A stretch of 60,895 nt of DNA, from positions 88,109 through 149,003 of the forward strand of contig PLLA01000063.1 of the NCBI GenBank assembly GCA_003140835.1, given 5' to 3'. A program made the position numbers and the translations under genes. The notes below the pieces were generated by a model. It searched no databases. It was not told the origin of the DNA and saw nothing but the letters and a program-made list of their open reading frames with translations. The stretch is from Candidatus Tumulicola scandinaviensis. Its GTDB lineage: Bacteria > Vulcanimicrobiota > Vulcanimicrobiia > Vulcanimicrobiales > Vulcanimicrobiaceae. Below are positions 17,921 through 28,700 of the stretch, in pieces; position 1 is the first letter of the stretch; every line of letters starts with the position of its first letter.

Positions 17921-18364
17921 CTAAGCGCTACGGCAGCCTGAGCATTGCCCTTCGAGCGTCAGCAGTTCGTTGGTGATGGCAACGCCGTACGTGTCGACGA
18001 TTTCTCGAACGCCGTTGGCGGGCAATCGATATTGCACGTCCTGGACGGCTCCGCAACTCGTGCAATGGAAGTGGGCGTGGTCGGGGCCCATCGGTTCGTA
18101 AGTCGCCGAGTTGCCGTGGGGCAGCAACACCTCGCGCACGAGGCGCAGATCGCGCAAACGCGCCAGCGAACGATAGATCGTCGTGTGGCCGATGCTGGGG
18201 CGGCGTCGCTTCGCTTCGGCAAAGATATCGCTCGCGCAACGGTGATGCCCGAAACCGCTTTCTCGAACGATTTCCAATACGAGTTGATGGTTTTTCGTGA
18301 GCAAAGAAACCTCGATTGCCGGCCCCAATGCCGGCGCACGATTCATCCTACCTGAAAATGGCAT
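17921..18364 (-). CDS. Fur-family metal-dependent regulator
   Basis: A 147-residue Fur/PerR/Zur-type repressor. The winged-helix part ([41 protein letters not shown]) is followed by the dimer domain with [15 protein letters not shown] and a C-terminal CSGC, giving the two CXXC pairs of the structural zinc site. The sensing subtype cannot be fixed from sequence. It is divergent from glutamate decarboxylase with about 45 bp between starts, so it may control itself and that gene. An alternative ATG lies six codons in (18346). Confidence 0.88.
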   Translation of the reverse strand: MPFSGRMNRAPALGPAIEVSLLTKNHQLVLEIVRESGFGHHRCASDIFAEAKRRRPSIGHTTIYRSLARLRDLRLVREVLLPHGNSATYEPMGPDHAHFHCTSCGAVQDVQYRLPANGVREIVDTYGVAITNELLTLEGQCSGCRSA

Positions 18365-18408
18365 TCATTTCCAGCCATCCGGCCCCGAAGTCTGGTATAG
18401 TCGGAAGA

Positions 18409-19842
18409 ATGCCGTTACATAAACAAAGACATCCCGCCGACGGGAGCGCCGAAGACACCTACGCAACCCGAGCCATGGACCGCGCCATTCCGAAGCACCG
18501 CATCCCGCCGGATGGCTTGCGCCCCGACGTCGCGCTGCAGCTTGTGACCGACGAGCTGATGTTCGACGGGAACGCGCGTCAAAATCTCGCTACGTTCTGT
18601 CAGACGTGGTTCGACGATGGGATCCATAAACTCATGGATCTCAGCCTTGACAAGAACATGATAGACAAAGACGAGTATCCGGCAACCGCTGAGATCGAAA
18701 ACCGGTGCGTCCACCTTCTCGCGCATTTGTGGAATTCGCCGAAAGCCGGAAGCACGATCGGATGCTCGACCACCGGATCGAGCGAAGCCGCGATGCTTGC
18801 CGGTCTCGCCCTCAAGTGGAAGTGGCGCGAGCGGCGTAAAGCGGCCGGGAAGCCTGCCGATAAGCCTAACCTCATTACCGGTCCGGTTCAGGTCTGCTGG
18901 CATAAGTTCGCCCGTTATTTTGACGTCGAACTGCGCGAGGTGCCGCTCGAGCGAGACCGTTTGATTCTCACGCCTGAAGAAGTCCTCAAGCGCGTCGATG
19001 AAAACACGATCGGCGTCGTCCCGACCCTTGGCGTCACGTTTACGTGCCAATACGAGCCCGTCGAAGAAATTTCCAAGGCGCTAGACGCGCTTCAACGCGA
19101 GACCGGACTGGACGTTCCGATCCACGTAGACGCCGCGTCCGGCGGTTTCATCGCCCCGTTCGTGCAGCCTGACATTCTGTGGGATTTCCGATTGCCGCGC
19201 GTGCACTCGATCAATGCGTCCGGACACAAGTTTGGTTTGGCTCCGCTCGGCGTTGGATGGGTCATCTGGCGCGAAGCCGGCGACCTTCCCGAAGACCTGG
19301 TCTTTCACGTGAACTATCTCGGCGGCGACATGCCGACGTTCGCACTCAATTTCTCGCGCCCGGGCGGCCAAGTCATCTGCCAATACTACTTGATGCTCCG
19401 CCTGGGTATGGACGGCTATCGCCGAATTCATCAAGGCTGTTACGACGTGGCCCAATACATCGCGCGCCACATCGCCGGCCTCGGGCCGTTCGAGATCCTC
19501 TTCGACGGCGACAGCCACGCGGGTATTCCGGCGGTATCGTGGACCATGCGCGATTCCGACACCAAGGCTGGATTCTCGCTCTTCGATCTCTCCGATCGGC
19601 TCCGCGCGCGCGGGTGGCAAGTCGCGGCGTATACGATGGTTCCGAACATCACCGATATGGCGGTCATGCGCGTGTTGATTCGCCACGGTGCGAGCCGCGA
19701 TTTTGCGGACGGATTGCTCGAAGACTTTCGCCGGTCGCTGGACTACTTCAAGTCGCATCCACTGTCGAAACCGATGACGGCGGACGAAGGCGCCGCGCAC
19801 GACCATCACGCACGTCCGAAACACGCCGTTTCGATTGGCTAA
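18409..19842 (+). CDS. gadB: Glutamate decarboxylase
   Basis: PLP group II decarboxylase converting glutamate to GABA, consuming a proton. In 477 residues the family markers appear in order: [34 protein letters not shown], the PLP-lysine site [18 protein letters not shown], and [19 protein letters not shown]. The C-terminal His-rich tail ([10 protein letters not shown]) resembles the pH-responsive tails of GadB. The start at 18409 follows GGAAG and a -10-like TATAGT lies only a few bases upstream. No GABA antiporter is adjacent. A strong hairpin terminator follows. Confidence 0.9.
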   Translation: MPLHKQRHPADGSAEDTYATRAMDRAIPKHRIPPDGLRPDVALQLVTDELMFDGNARQNLATFCQTWFDDGIHKLMDLSLDKNMIDKDEYPATAEIENRCVHLLAHLWNSPKAGSTIGCSTTGSSEAAMLAGLALKWKWRERRKAAGKPADKPNLITGPVQVCWHKFARYFDVELREVPLERDRLILTPEEVLKRVDENTIGVVPTLGVTFTCQYEPVEEISKALDALQRETGLDVPIHVDAASGGFIAPFVQPDILWDFRLPRVHSINASGHKFGLAPLGVGWVIWREAGDLPEDLVFHVNYLGGDMPTFALNFSRPGGQVICQYYLMLRLGMDGYRRIHQGCYDVAQYIARHIAGLGPFEILFDGDSHAGIPAVSWTMRDSDTKAGFSLFDLSDRLRARGWQVAAYTMVPNITDMAVMRVLIRHGASRDFADGLLEDFRRSLDYFKSHPLSKPMTADEGAAHDHHARPKHAVSIG

Positions 19843-19893
19843 AAAAATCGGGGTACGATCGCTCGCACCCCGATAAGCCTTCGATTGGCTTTT
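19841..19893. terminator. Back-to-back terminators between gadB and the S53 peptidase
   Basis: ATCGGGGT (19847-19854) pairs with ACCCCGAT (19867-19874). Read leftward it ends in seven Ts (the A run at 19841-19847), a good terminator for the peptidase gene. Immediately beyond, AAGCC (19875-19879) and GGCTT (19887-19891) form a small hairpin followed by TTTT, reading rightward for gadB. Confidence 0.75.
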
Positions 19894-19901
19894 CTCTGAG
19901 A

Positions 19902-21125
19902 TTAGTAGGCTGAAACTTCGTTCGGAGTTCCCCAGCCGGTGGGACCATCGTAGCCGACGCCCGCGTTACAGATGTACTTGTATTGCGACGGGCAGTTGCC
20001 GTTGCTCCCGGAGGTGACGTCGTTAAGCGCCGAGCTTCCGCCGGCCGCCCAAATCGACTGCGCATAGTTCATCGACGAAGCGTTTCCCGCGAGTGCATAC
20101 ACGCTCGCGATCACCGGTGACGATACGCTCGTGCCGCCGAAAACCAGCCAGCCCGAGTACCCTTGGTACGCATAGCTGTCGTAAACGGCCACGCCCGTAT
20201 TAGGATCGGCATCGGCCGACGTGTCCGACTCGGAGCGCCTGGTACAACCCTTGTCGGTTTGCCAAGAAGGCTTGGAAACTACCGCGCTACATCCGCTGCC
20301 CGAACCCGACCACGCGGTTTCCGACCAGCCGCGGCTGTTGTTGGCTTTCGTCAACGAGGTTCCGCCGATGCATACGACGGTTGAGTACGAGCAGGGCTGC
20401 TGCGCGCCGTAGCCGCTGTCTCCAGCGCTCGCCGTGATGATGTGCCCGGGATGATTGTATGCCGAGTTCGACGAGCCCGTCTCACCGCCGCCGTACGAGT
20501 TGCTGGCGACGGTGGCGCCGAGCTTAATCGCCTCATTTTCTGCCGCCGCGAGGTTTGAGTTGCTCGCCGAGGTTGCTTCGACGAGGATGATGTGGCAGTT
20601 GGGACAGATTGCCGACGCCATGTCGATGTCGAGCGATTCTTCTTCCGCCCAGCCTCCGTTGTTTCTCGGTAGCCGCGTGGTCGAGCCCGTCTGGCTCACT
20701 TTCTTAAAGCAGCCGCTACCCGTCGTGCACGCGGGTAGTCCGTATTGCGATCGGTAGACGGCTAAATCGGATGCCGCATTCGGATCGTTGTACGCATCCA
20801 CGATGCCGACCGTCTGGCCGCTGCCGTTGGTCGACGACGGTAACTTGTATGCCGACTGCAAGTCGGCGGGCCCGTAGCCCGCCGGCGTCGAGTTCTCGAT
20901 GACGCCGAGACGATGCGCGGTATCCGTGCGGAACTGAGCGTAGCAGCGCATAGTGTCGCCGCGCAGCAAGGTCGCGCAGGAGCGTATGACGTTTCCGGAT
21001 GCTGACCGCATCGGCGTGCCGGCACCGGGAACCGCCGGCAACGTTTGACTCGTGGAGCCGCCGGAACACGCCGCAATGGTGGCAACGCTCGCGAGGGCGA
21101 GCGCTCGAGCAAAGTGCAGTCTCAA
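19902..21125 (-). CDS. Exported S53 (sedolisin-type) serine peptidase
   Basis: A 407-residue pepstatin-insensitive serine-carboxyl peptidase. The N-terminus is lipoprotein-like (LALASVATIAAC, lipobox AAC). The catalytic Glu and Asp lie in EEESLDIDMA, the oxyanion Asp in ITASAGDSGYG, and the nucleophile in FGGTSVSSPVIASV. There are few N-terminal pro-residues, so the pro-domain is short. Translation starts at a TTG (21125) because a strong GGAGGG sits 8 bp upstream; the longer frame from 21320 lies in promoter DNA. It probably digests protein outside the cell. It is followed by a strong terminator. Confidence 0.85.
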   Translation of the reverse strand: MRLHFARALALASVATIAACSGGSTSQTLPAVPGAGTPMRSASGNVIRSCATLLRGDTMRCYAQFRTDTAHRLGVIENSTPAGYGPADLQSAYKLPSSTNGSGQTVGIVDAYNDPNAASDLAVYRSQYGLPACTTGSGCFKKVSQTGSTTRLPRNNGGWAEEESLDIDMASAICPNCHIILVEATSASNSNLAAAENEAIKLGATVASNSYGGGETGSSNSAYNHPGHIITASAGDSGYGAQQPCSYSTVVCIGGTSLTKANNSRGWSETAWSGSGSGCSAVVSKPSWQTDKGCTRRSESDTSADADPNTGVAVYDSYAYQGYSGWLVFGGTSVSSPVIASVYALAGNASSMNYAQSIWAAGGSSALNDVTSGSNGNCPSQYKYICNAGVGYDGPTGWGTPNEVSAY

Positions 21126-21383
21126 AACAAACCCTCCTAAGTAAGCAAAGAGAGTGCGCAATTTTACCCGGGGTCCCGATTCTGACCTTTGTCGCCGGAC
21201 GGGTAAGCTGTCGAGCGCTCGCGAACAAGGGCGCTCGTCCGTTTTGGGACGTTTTCCACATACGAGGTGCCTCGTTGTATCGACAAAGCGCCCGGTTTTA
21301 TCGGACACACCGCCGCTCAAGTCGGTTCAGGTTCCGTCACGTAAAATGAACGACCGCGTCACGCTAGCCGAGACGTAAGCGGA

Positions 21384-24074
21384 ATGCAGGAACCGGGAAG
21401 CCGCGCGAACGTTCCCGCGCCGTCGGGCACGGTGACGTTCCTGTTCAGCGACATCGAAGGCAGCACGCAGCGCTGGGAGCGCGATCGTACCGCGATGCAG
21501 GACGCCCTGCGCGTGCACGATCTCCTCATGCGCGACGCCCTCGTCGCCCGTGATGGCTACGTGTTCAAGACCGTCGGCGACGCTTTTTACGCTGCTTTTG
21601 CAACGCCCGAGTCGGTCACCGCCGCCGCGCTCGATGCGCAGCGCGCGCTTGGGACGACGGACTTCTCGGCAGTGGACGGCCTGCGCGTCCGGATGGCCAT
21701 CAACACCGGAACCGCCGACGAACGCGACGGCGACTACTTCGGACCCGCTCTCAACCGCGTTGCGCGCCTCTTGTCGCTGGGCAACGGCGGCCAGGTGTTG
21801 CTCTCCGGAGTCGCCGCCGACTTGGTGCGCGAAAATCCGCCCAAAGATTCGACGCTGAGCGACCTGGGCACGCACGTGCTGCGAGATCTGGAACGCGCCG
21901 AGCACGTGTACCAACTGGTGGCACCCGGTTTGCTGCGCGACTTCCCCGCGCTACGGGCTGCCGTCGAGCCGCCCTGGCTCGTCCCCGACGCCATGCGCAC
22001 GCGCTACTTCACCGGTCGAGACGAGCAGATTGCACGCCTTCGCCGGCATCTGCTGGAACGGCATCGCGCGGCGCTCAGCGGATTGGGCGGCGCCGGAAAG
22101 ACGCAGACGGCCATCGAGTACGCCGCGCGGTATCGCTCAGAGTATTCCGACGGCGTCTTTTGGGTTAACGCCGAAACCGACGGCGGACTTACTGGCGGCT
22201 TCGTTGCGATTGCCGCGGCGCTGCGCCTACCTTCAGGAAACTCAAACGATCGCGAACGGATCGTCGCGTCGGTGTTGGCGTGGCTAGTCGAAAACGATCG
22301 CTGGCTGCTGATTCTCGACAACGTTGACGACCGGCGCGAGGTACAACCGTTCGTACCGGTTCGCGGCACCGGCGACGTGCTGATTACTTCTCGCGAGTCG
22401 GTGTTTGCCGAATTGGGCATTCCACGCACCATCGAACTACGCGACCTCGAAGCCGATGCGTCGGTCGCCTTTCTGCTTGCGCGAACGGGCCGCAGCGTCG
22501 ATTCCAACGACCGCTTCGCCGCCGAACTTGCTCGCGAGTTGGGAAACCTTCCGCTGGCGCTCGAACAGGCCGCGGCGTACATCGCGCAAACCAACGCCTC
22601 CTTTGCCGACTATCTCGACGCCTTTCGCAAGCGTCGCACGGCGTTGTTGGAAAAATCCGGCGGACTCATATCGCGCGAAACGATCGCGGTGACGTGGGCA
22701 GCGAACTTCGAGGCAGTCGAACGCGCATCGCAAGCGGCGGCCGATGCGCTGCGAATCAGCGCGTTACTCGCGCCCGAGGCCATCCCTTTCGAAATCTTTC
22801 TCGATGGCGCGCAGGCTCTGGGCGATTCGCTTTCGGCCGCACTAGTCGAGCCGGACGACCTGACCATGGCCGAGGTCTTACGACCCTTGGCACGCTACTC
22901 GCTCGTGCGATCCGATTCGGAGTCGCGCACCTTTAGCGTTCACCGTCTGGTCCAAGAAATCGTGACGGCCGCAATGCCGTCGGACGAACGCCAAACCTGC
23001 GTAGAACAGGCGGTCCGCGCGCTGGACGCGGCATTTCCCAATGCCGACTTCGCAAGCTGGCCGACGTGCGAGCGACTGGTCGCCCACGTTATGTCGATCG
23101 CCGAATGCATCCGCGCCGGCGCCGGTGCAGCGCCTGAGAGTGCCGCCCGTGTTTTCAGCCGGGCGGGACAATACCTTCGGCAAAAAGGGCGCGCAGACGA
23201 ATCGCGCACGATGCACGAGCAAGCGTTGGCGCTTCGCGAAGGCGCGCTCGGGCCGGATCACCCGGATGTATCGGCCAGCTTGAACGATCTCGCCAACGTC
23301 TATTTGGGTCAAGGTCGATACGATGAGGCGCAGTCGCTGTACGAGCGTGCGCTCGCAATTCGAGAACGCGCGCTCGGACACGACGAGGCAGGCATAGCAC
23401 GTAGCCTGAATAACCTCGCGCTCGTGCAATGCCGGCAAGGCCGCTACGCCCAGGCGCAAGCACTTCAGGAGCGCGCGCTGTCGATGTTGGAACGCGCACT
23501 CCCTCCCGGCGACCGCGACTTGGCGCACGCGCTCAACGCCCTTGCGGGGACGTATTACGTTCAGGGCCGGTATGCCGATGCCGAACCGCTGTACGAACGC
23601 GCGCTGGCAATTCGGGAACTTACGCTGGGCCCCAATCATCCAGAGGTCGGAAGCAGTCTCAACGATCTTGCCGGCGTCCGCAAGGACCAAGGACGGCACG
23701 ACGAAGCTGAACGGCTGCTCGAACGCACGCTTGCGATTTGGGAAAACGCGCTTGGCCCCGATCACGATTCGGTGGCGCTCGTCCTCAGCAACCTCGCTGA
23801 GACGTCCGACAAGCAAGGCCGTGTTGACGAAGCCGCGGCGCTATACGAACGCGCGCTGGCGACCTGGGAACGCGCGCCGGGGCCGAACAACCCGCAGGAA
23901 GCCGAAAGTCTCACGGCGCTCGCGAGACTCAATCGCAAGCGAGGCCGCAGTGCCGAAGCGGTCGCGCTGCTGGAACGCGCGCTCGTCATTCGGGAACGGA
24001 CGCTTGCCGCCGGCCGGCCGGAGCTTGCAGAAGTCCGGGACGAGCTGGCGGCGGCGCGTAAAGACGAACGCTAA
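21384..24074 (+). CDS. Class III nucleotide cyclase - NB-ARC ATPase - TPR protein
   Basis: An 896-residue signalling protein. Residues 14-180 are a class III cyclase with both metal aspartates (D23 in FSDIEGST, D66 in VGDAF), the base-contacting K62 and the N124-R128 pair, so it looks active. Residues 205-560 form an NB-ARC/STAND module: Walker A GLGGAGKT (233-240), Walker B LLILDNVDD, LITSRES, LPLALEQAAAYI and a VHRLVQEIV end. From about 600 there are roughly seven TPR (kinesin-light-chain type) repeats spaced 42 residues (SLNDLANVYLGQGRYDEA). Ligand binding to the TPRs could gate cAMP/cGMP synthesis. It is first of three tandem cyclase genes. Confidence 0.88.
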   Translation: MQEPGSRANVPAPSGTVTFLFSDIEGSTQRWERDRTAMQDALRVHDLLMRDALVARDGYVFKTVGDAFYAAFATPESVTAAALDAQRALGTTDFSAVDGLRVRMAINTGTADERDGDYFGPALNRVARLLSLGNGGQVLLSGVAADLVRENPPKDSTLSDLGTHVLRDLERAEHVYQLVAPGLLRDFPALRAAVEPPWLVPDAMRTRYFTGRDEQIARLRRHLLERHRAALSGLGGAGKTQTAIEYAARYRSEYSDGVFWVNAETDGGLTGGFVAIAAALRLPSGNSNDRERIVASVLAWLVENDRWLLILDNVDDRREVQPFVPVRGTGDVLITSRESVFAELGIPRTIELRDLEADASVAFLLARTGRSVDSNDRFAAELARELGNLPLALEQAAAYIAQTNASFADYLDAFRKRRTALLEKSGGLISRETIAVTWAANFEAVERASQAAADALRISALLAPEAIPFEIFLDGAQALGDSLSAALVEPDDLTMAEVLRPLARYSLVRSDSESRTFSVHRLVQEIVTAAMPSDERQTCVEQAVRALDAAFPNADFASWPTCERLVAHVMSIAECIRAGAGAAPESAARVFSRAGQYLRQKGRADESRTMHEQALALREGALGPDHPDVSASLNDLANVYLGQGRYDEAQSLYERALAIRERALGHDEAGIARSLNNLALVQCRQGRYAQAQALQERALSMLERALPPGDRDLAHALNALAGTYYVQGRYADAEPLYERALAIRELTLGPNHPEVGSSLNDLAGVRKDQGRHDEAERLLERTLAIWENALGPDHDSVALVLSNLAETSDKQGRVDEAAALYERALATWERAPGPNNPQEAESLTALARLNRKRGRSAEAVALLERALVIRERTLAAGRPELAEVRDELAAARKDER

Positions 24075-24075
24075 C

Positions 24076-25911
24076 GTGAGCAAACGTGGCGCAGCGCGCG
24101 TTCGGGCACCGTCCGGCACGGTAACGTTTCTGTTCAGCGACATCGAGGGAAGCACGGAACGTTGGGACCGGCACCGCGCCGCCATGCAAGAAGCCCTTCG
24201 CGCTCACGACCACCTAATACGCCTGGCGCTCGGGGCCAACGGCGGGCACGTCTTCAAGACCGTCGGCGACGCATTTTACGCTGCTTTTGCAACGCCCGAA
24301 TCGGCGACCGCCGCCGCGCTCGATGCGCAGCGCGCGCTAACGGCGGCCGACTTCTCGGCGGTCGGGGGCCTGCGCGTGCGGATGGCCATCAACACCGGAA
24401 CCGCCGACGAGCGCGACGGAGATTACTTCGGGCCCGCCCTGAACCGCGTCGCGCGGCTTCTTTCGCTCGGCCACGGCGGTCAGGTGTTGCTGTCCGGCAT
24501 CGCCGCCGATTTGGTACGCGAAAATCCGCCCGATCGAACCAACTTAGCCGACTTAGGCGCGCACGTCTTGCGCGATCTAGAACGCGCCGAACACGTATAC
24601 CAGTTGGTCGCGCCCGGCTTGCTGCGCGACTTCCCCGCGCTACGGGCTGCCGTCGAGCCGCCCTGGCTCGTCCCCGACGCCATGCGCACGCGGTACTTCA
24701 CCGGTCGCGAAGAGCTGCTCGCGCGGCTTCGCAGGCAACTGGTCGAACGGCATCGCGCAGCGCTCAGCGGACTCGGCGGCATCGGAAAGGCGGTTCTTGC
24801 CGTCCTCATCGGAACGCTCGCGGGCAGCAACGGCGTTGCGGCACCGGCAGCGGTCGCTCCGGCCTCGTCCTTTCCGCCGGCCACGGCGAAGGCGATTGAC
24901 GGCGCCATTGCGTCGTGGTTCGCTGTCTCCAACGCGCCGGGAGCCATCGTCGGAATATGGATACCGCACAAGGGAACGTTCGTAGCGGCTCTTGGAAAGG
25001 CCGATCGCACGACCGGTGCACCGATGCGCCTCGACGATCGCGTGCGCATCGGCAGCGTGACGAAAACCTTTACCATAACGGTGCTCTTGCAACTCGTCGA
25101 TCAAAGGCGCGCGTCCTTGGACGATCCCGTCGCTAAGTACGTTTCGTACGTTCCGAACGGACGCCACATAACGCTTCGAATGCTGGCCAACATGACCGCC
25201 GGGCTCTTCAACTACACCGAAGACGCGAACTTCCCTCACGAGGTTGAGCGGAATCCGCTGCGCGTGTGGACGCCGCGCGAACTCGTAGACGTCGCCCTAC
25301 GACATCCCCCGTATTTTCGGCCCGGTACGGGATGGCATTACAGCAATACGAACACCACGCTCCTGGGCATCGTCGTCGAGAAGATTCTGCGTAAACCGAT
25401 ATCCGCTATTTTCCAAACTTATAGCTTTTTGCCGCTCGGCCTGTCGAGCACGGTGTGGCCGGCGTCGACCGCACTGCCGTCCCCCTACGCGCACGGCGTC
25501 ACGGAAACTTCGAACGACCAGGTCGTCGACGCCACCGGTTGGAGCCCGAGTCAATCGTTCACCGCCGGCCAACTCATTTCGACGCTCCACGATATGAAGG
25601 TGTGGGCAAAGGCTTGCGCAACCGGAGCGCAAATTTCTCCGAGTCTACAGCGGCAGCGATTCCAGTGGGTGACGTTACCTCCACTGAAGACCGACTTGAA
25701 ATACGGGCTCGGGATCATCTACGATCACGGCTGGATAGGCCATAACGGTTCCATTCCCGGCTACACCACCGAGGTGGAGTACCTGCCGTCGCAAGACGCA
25801 ACGATCGTGCTGCTGGTCAACTCCGATATCATGGTCGACAAGAAGAGCCCGGCGGCCCTGCTATTTCACGCGCTCACGAGCATCGTGACGCCGCAGAACG
25901 TTTCCGGTTAG
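24076..25911 (+). CDS. Chimeric cyclase - truncated NB-ARC - serine beta-lactamase/PBP-like protein
   Basis: A 611-residue in-frame fusion. Residues 1-235 repeat the neighbour's class III cyclase ([23 protein letters not shown]) and linker up to the Walker A motif GLGGIGK, where NB-ARC homology stops dead at K238 (about base 24789). The next residues, AVLAVLIGTLAG, look like the former signal peptide of a secreted hydrolase. Residues 265-611 are a class C beta-lactamase-like domain with SVTK (327-330), YSN (422-424) and HNG near the end. The hydrophobic run could act as a membrane segment with the cyclase inside and the hydrolase outside. GTG start, 1 bp after the previous stop. Confidence 0.85.
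   Translation: MSKRGAARVRAPSGTVTFLFSDIEGSTERWDRHRAAMQEALRAHDHLIRLALGANGGHVFKTVGDAFYAAFATPESATAAALDAQRALTAADFSAVGGLRVRMAINTGTADERDGDYFGPALNRVARLLSLGHGGQVLLSGIAADLVRENPPDRTNLADLGAHVLRDLERAEHVYQLVAPGLLRDFPALRAAVEPPWLVPDAMRTRYFTGREELLARLRRQLVERHRAALSGLGGIGKAVLAVLIGTLAGSNGVAAPAAVAPASSFPPATAKAIDGAIASWFAVSNAPGAIVGIWIPHKGTFVAALGKADRTTGAPMRLDDRVRIGSVTKTFTITVLLQLVDQRRASLDDPVAKYVSYVPNGRHITLRMLANMTAGLFNYTEDANFPHEVERNPLRVWTPRELVDVALRHPPYFRPGTGWHYSNTNTTLLGIVVEKILRKPISAIFQTYSFLPLGLSSTVWPASTALPSPYAHGVTETSNDQVVDATGWSPSQSFTAGQLISTLHDMKVWAKACATGAQISPSLQRQRFQWVTLPPLKTDLKYGLGIIYDHGWIGHNGSIPGYTTEVEYLPSQDATIVLLVNSDIMVDKKSPAALLFHALTSIVTPQNVSG
24787..24826 (+). other. Fusion junction between NB-ARC remnant and hydrolase signal peptide
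   Basis: Homology to the upstream paralogue ends at the Walker A lysine codon (24787-24789). The next 12 codons encode an uncharged hydrophobic run, then GSNGVAAPAAVAPA, a typical export-cleavage region. No ATG, GTG or TTG in this frame near the junction would let the hydrolase be made alone. Confidence 0.7.
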
Positions 25912-25913
25912 CG

Positions 25914-28700
25914 GTGGAGAAACCCGGCGGCGGCGCAAAGGTAGCTGCGCCGTCGGGCACGGTGACATTCCTGTTCAGCGATATCGAAGGCAGCACCGCG
26001 CGCTGGGACCGCGACCGAGCGGCGATGCAGAACGCCGTGCGAAGGCACGACGCCCTGATGCGCGCGGCGATTACGCATAACAAGGGGTTCGTTTTCAAAA
26101 CCGTTGGCGATGCGTTCTGTGCCGCCTTTGCGCGCCCCGAAGACGCGGTTGCGGCGGTCCTCAATGCCCAGCGTGCCCTTGGCGCCGAAGACTTTTCTGC
26201 CGTCGATGGGTTGCGCGTACGTGCGGCCGTTCATACCGGGACGGCCGACGAGCGCGACGGCGATTACTTCGGCCCGGCGCTCAACCGCGTCGCGCGCCTG
26301 CTGGCTATTGGGCACGGCGGTCAAGTGCTCGTCTCGAGTGCCTGCACGGAGGTCGTGCAAAGCGACCTTCCGCCTTGTGCGAGCCTGCGCGATTTGGGCC
26401 GGCACCGGCTCAAAGACTTGGCGCGCCCCGAGCAAGTCTATCAGCTGCTCGCGCCCGATCTCGCTGCAGACTTCCCGCCGCTGCGCTCGCTCGACCTCCA
26501 CCCGAACAACTTGCCGCTGCAACTCACCACGTTCGTGGGTCGCGAAGTAGCGATCGACGCCATCGCGGCACTTGTTGAAAAACATCGGTTGGTCACGCTG
26601 GTTGGCTCGGGCGGCGTCGGCAAATCGCGCCTCTCGTTGCAGGTCGCGGCTAATCGGCTCGCGGGCTCGGACGATGGCGTGTGGTTCGTCGAACTCGCTC
26701 CGCTTGCAAGCGGCGACTACATTCCATCGACCATCGCGCAAGCACTCGGACTTACGCTCGTACCGGACGGCGATCCGGTGGAGAACCTGGTGCGCGCTAT
26801 CAAGAGCACACGCTCGCTGCTCGTCCTCGACAACTGCGAGCATGTGCTCGAGGCGGCCGCACGCGTGATCTCTGCAATCCTGCACGGCGCTCCCACGGTT
26901 ACGGTGCTGGCGTCAAGCCGTCAGCGGCTGGGAGTCGCTGGGGAAGCGACGTATCGCGTGCCGTCCCTCGTCCTTCCAAGTAAAGAGCGCGCACATTCGA
27001 CGGCGAGCGACCTGCTGCGCTACGAGTCGGTCGCGTTATTCGTCGAACGCGCGCTGGCCGCCAGCGATACGTTTACGCTCACCGACGACAACGCGCCGGC
27101 CGTCGCCGATATTTGCCGGCGCCTCGACGGCATTGCGCTGGCGATTGAGTTGGCGGCTGCGCGGGTGAAGATGCTCAGTCCAAGCCAGCTGCGCGAACGG
27201 CTCGACGAGCGGTTCCGCGTGCTAACCGGCGGCAGCCGCGACGTGTTGCCGAGGCAGCAGACGTTGCGGGCCCTCATCGACTGGAGTTACGATTTGCTCG
27301 ACGTGCGCGAGCGGGGGCTGTTCCGGCGTCTGGGGGTCTTCGTTAACGGCTTCACGCTCGAAGGAGCGGTTGCGGTCGGAAGCGACGAGAACCTCGACGA
27401 ACTCGACGTCTTCGACCTGCTGGCTTCGCTGGTCGACAAGTCGCTGGTGGTGGCCGAACCACACGGCGACGCGCTGCGCTACCGGTTGCTCGAATCGACG
27501 CGCGCCTACGCCGCAGAGAAACTCCACGATGCGGACGAAGCGGAGCGCGTTGCACGTCGCCATCTTTGCTATCTGCGCGATCGCTTCACGGAGCTGCGCG
27601 AACAACGCGATCGCACCACCCGGCCCAACGACCTCGAGGCGGCTCTTGAGACCGAAATCGAAGACGTGCGTTCCGCCCTCGACGGTGCGTTGGCGCGAAG
27701 CGACGCCGTTGACGGCGGTGAACTGCTCGCTAAGAGCGGCACGAGTTGGGATGCCATCGGACTCCAGACCGAAGGCACGGCGCGCTGCGAAGCCTATCTC
27801 GCGGCGCTGCCGGCGGACCAGTCACGGCTGCGCGCGTGGCTGTTAACCGTCTTATCGTACTCGGCCGGCGGATCCGGCAACAAGGTGCGCGGATTCGAGC
27901 TAGCGATGCAGGCGGTGGAGCAGGCGCGCACAAGCGGCGACGCTTCGGTACTCGCGTGGGCGCTGCACCAGTATGTGACGACGGCGGTGTATCTCGGCAG
28001 GTTCCACGATGCGGAGGCCGCGTTAACCGAAGCCGAAGCGATCCCGGGATCCTCGGCCCACCTTCGCGTTCGCCTGCTCGAAGCTCGCGCGCACGTCAGC
28101 GCGGGTCGTGGTGACCTCGAGACGGCAGCCAGCGTATACGAACAGCTCCGCAAAGAAGAACGCTTGCTCGGATCCGCTCGCGGAGAACAGAATGCGGCGC
28201 TCAACGTCGCCGAAGTCGAACACGAGCGCGGCCAGACGCGGCGAGCAATTGCGATCGTTCGCGAGACGCTTCCAGCCGCGCGCTCGGGCGTCGATAAGAA
28301 CGTGCTCGCCCTGCTGCTCGACAACCTCGCGGGTTATCTCGCGGCGGTCGACGATCTTTCGGACGCGGCCGCGGCAGCTCGGGAATCCATCGGCATCCAT
28401 GCCGAGCGCGAGCCCGGCCACGCCCACGTCACGATCGCGATCGAGCATCTGGCGCTCGTCTTGGCACTGCGTGGCGACCTTGCACGAGCGGCCACGCTCG
28501 AGGGATACGCCCAGGCCGCATTACCGAGGCACGGATTCCCGCGCGAATTCGCCGAGGCGACGACGTACGATCGTCTCACCGCACATCTACGCGAGACCAT
28601 TGCGCCCGGGGAACTTGCGCGTCTAACCGCCGAGGGTGCGGCCCTCACGCCGGAGGCCGCCGTCGCGCTCGCGCTCGAGAACGCTACTTACCGGGAATGA
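25914..28700 (+). CDS. Class III nucleotide cyclase - STAND ATPase - helical repeat protein
   Basis: A 928-residue protein. The cyclase (residues 14-185) has D23, K62, D66 and the N-x3-R pair intact. After [14 protein letters not shown] comes an AfsR/LuxR-like STAND ATPase: Walker [10 protein letters not shown], Walker [38 protein letters not shown], then [18 protein letters not shown] and [13 protein letters not shown] of the winged-helix linker, and TPR-like helices to the end. It differs from the first gene's NB-ARC/KLC type, so the array mixes two effector architectures. GTG start 2 bp after the chimera stop; its end overlaps the convergent phosphoesterase by 17 bp. Confidence 0.88.
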   Translation: MEKPGGGAKVAAPSGTVTFLFSDIEGSTARWDRDRAAMQNAVRRHDALMRAAITHNKGFVFKTVGDAFCAAFARPEDAVAAVLNAQRALGAEDFSAVDGLRVRAAVHTGTADERDGDYFGPALNRVARLLAIGHGGQVLVSSACTEVVQSDLPPCASLRDLGRHRLKDLARPEQVYQLLAPDLAADFPPLRSLDLHPNNLPLQLTTFVGREVAIDAIAALVEKHRLVTLVGSGGVGKSRLSLQVAANRLAGSDDGVWFVELAPLASGDYIPSTIAQALGLTLVPDGDPVENLVRAIKSTRSLLVLDNCEHVLEAAARVISAILHGAPTVTVLASSRQRLGVAGEATYRVPSLVLPSKERAHSTASDLLRYESVALFVERALAASDTFTLTDDNAPAVADICRRLDGIALAIELAAARVKMLSPSQLRERLDERFRVLTGGSRDVLPRQQTLRALIDWSYDLLDVRERGLFRRLGVFVNGFTLEGAVAVGSDENLDELDVFDLLASLVDKSLVVAEPHGDALRYRLLESTRAYAAEKLHDADEAERVARRHLCYLRDRFTELREQRDRTTRPNDLEAALETEIEDVRSALDGALARSDAVDGGELLAKSGTSWDAIGLQTEGTARCEAYLAALPADQSRLRAWLLTVLSYSAGGSGNKVRGFELAMQAVEQARTSGDASVLAWALHQYVTTAVYLGRFHDAEAALTEAEAIPGSSAHLRVRLLEARAHVSAGRGDLETAASVYEQLRKEERLLGSARGEQNAALNVAEVEHERGQTRRAIAIVRETLPAARSGVDKNVLALLLDNLAGYLAAVDDLSDAAAAARESIGIHAEREPGHAHVTIAIEHLALVLALRGDLARAATLEGYAQAALPRHGFPREFAEATTYDRLTAHLRETIAPGELARLTAEGAALTPEAAVALALENATYRE

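Noticed and set aside
22878-23816. 312-codon leftward frame in the TPR region of the first cyclase gene
   Set aside because: Repeat periodicity of the TPR array on the other strand creates regular-looking antisense frames; no start signal.
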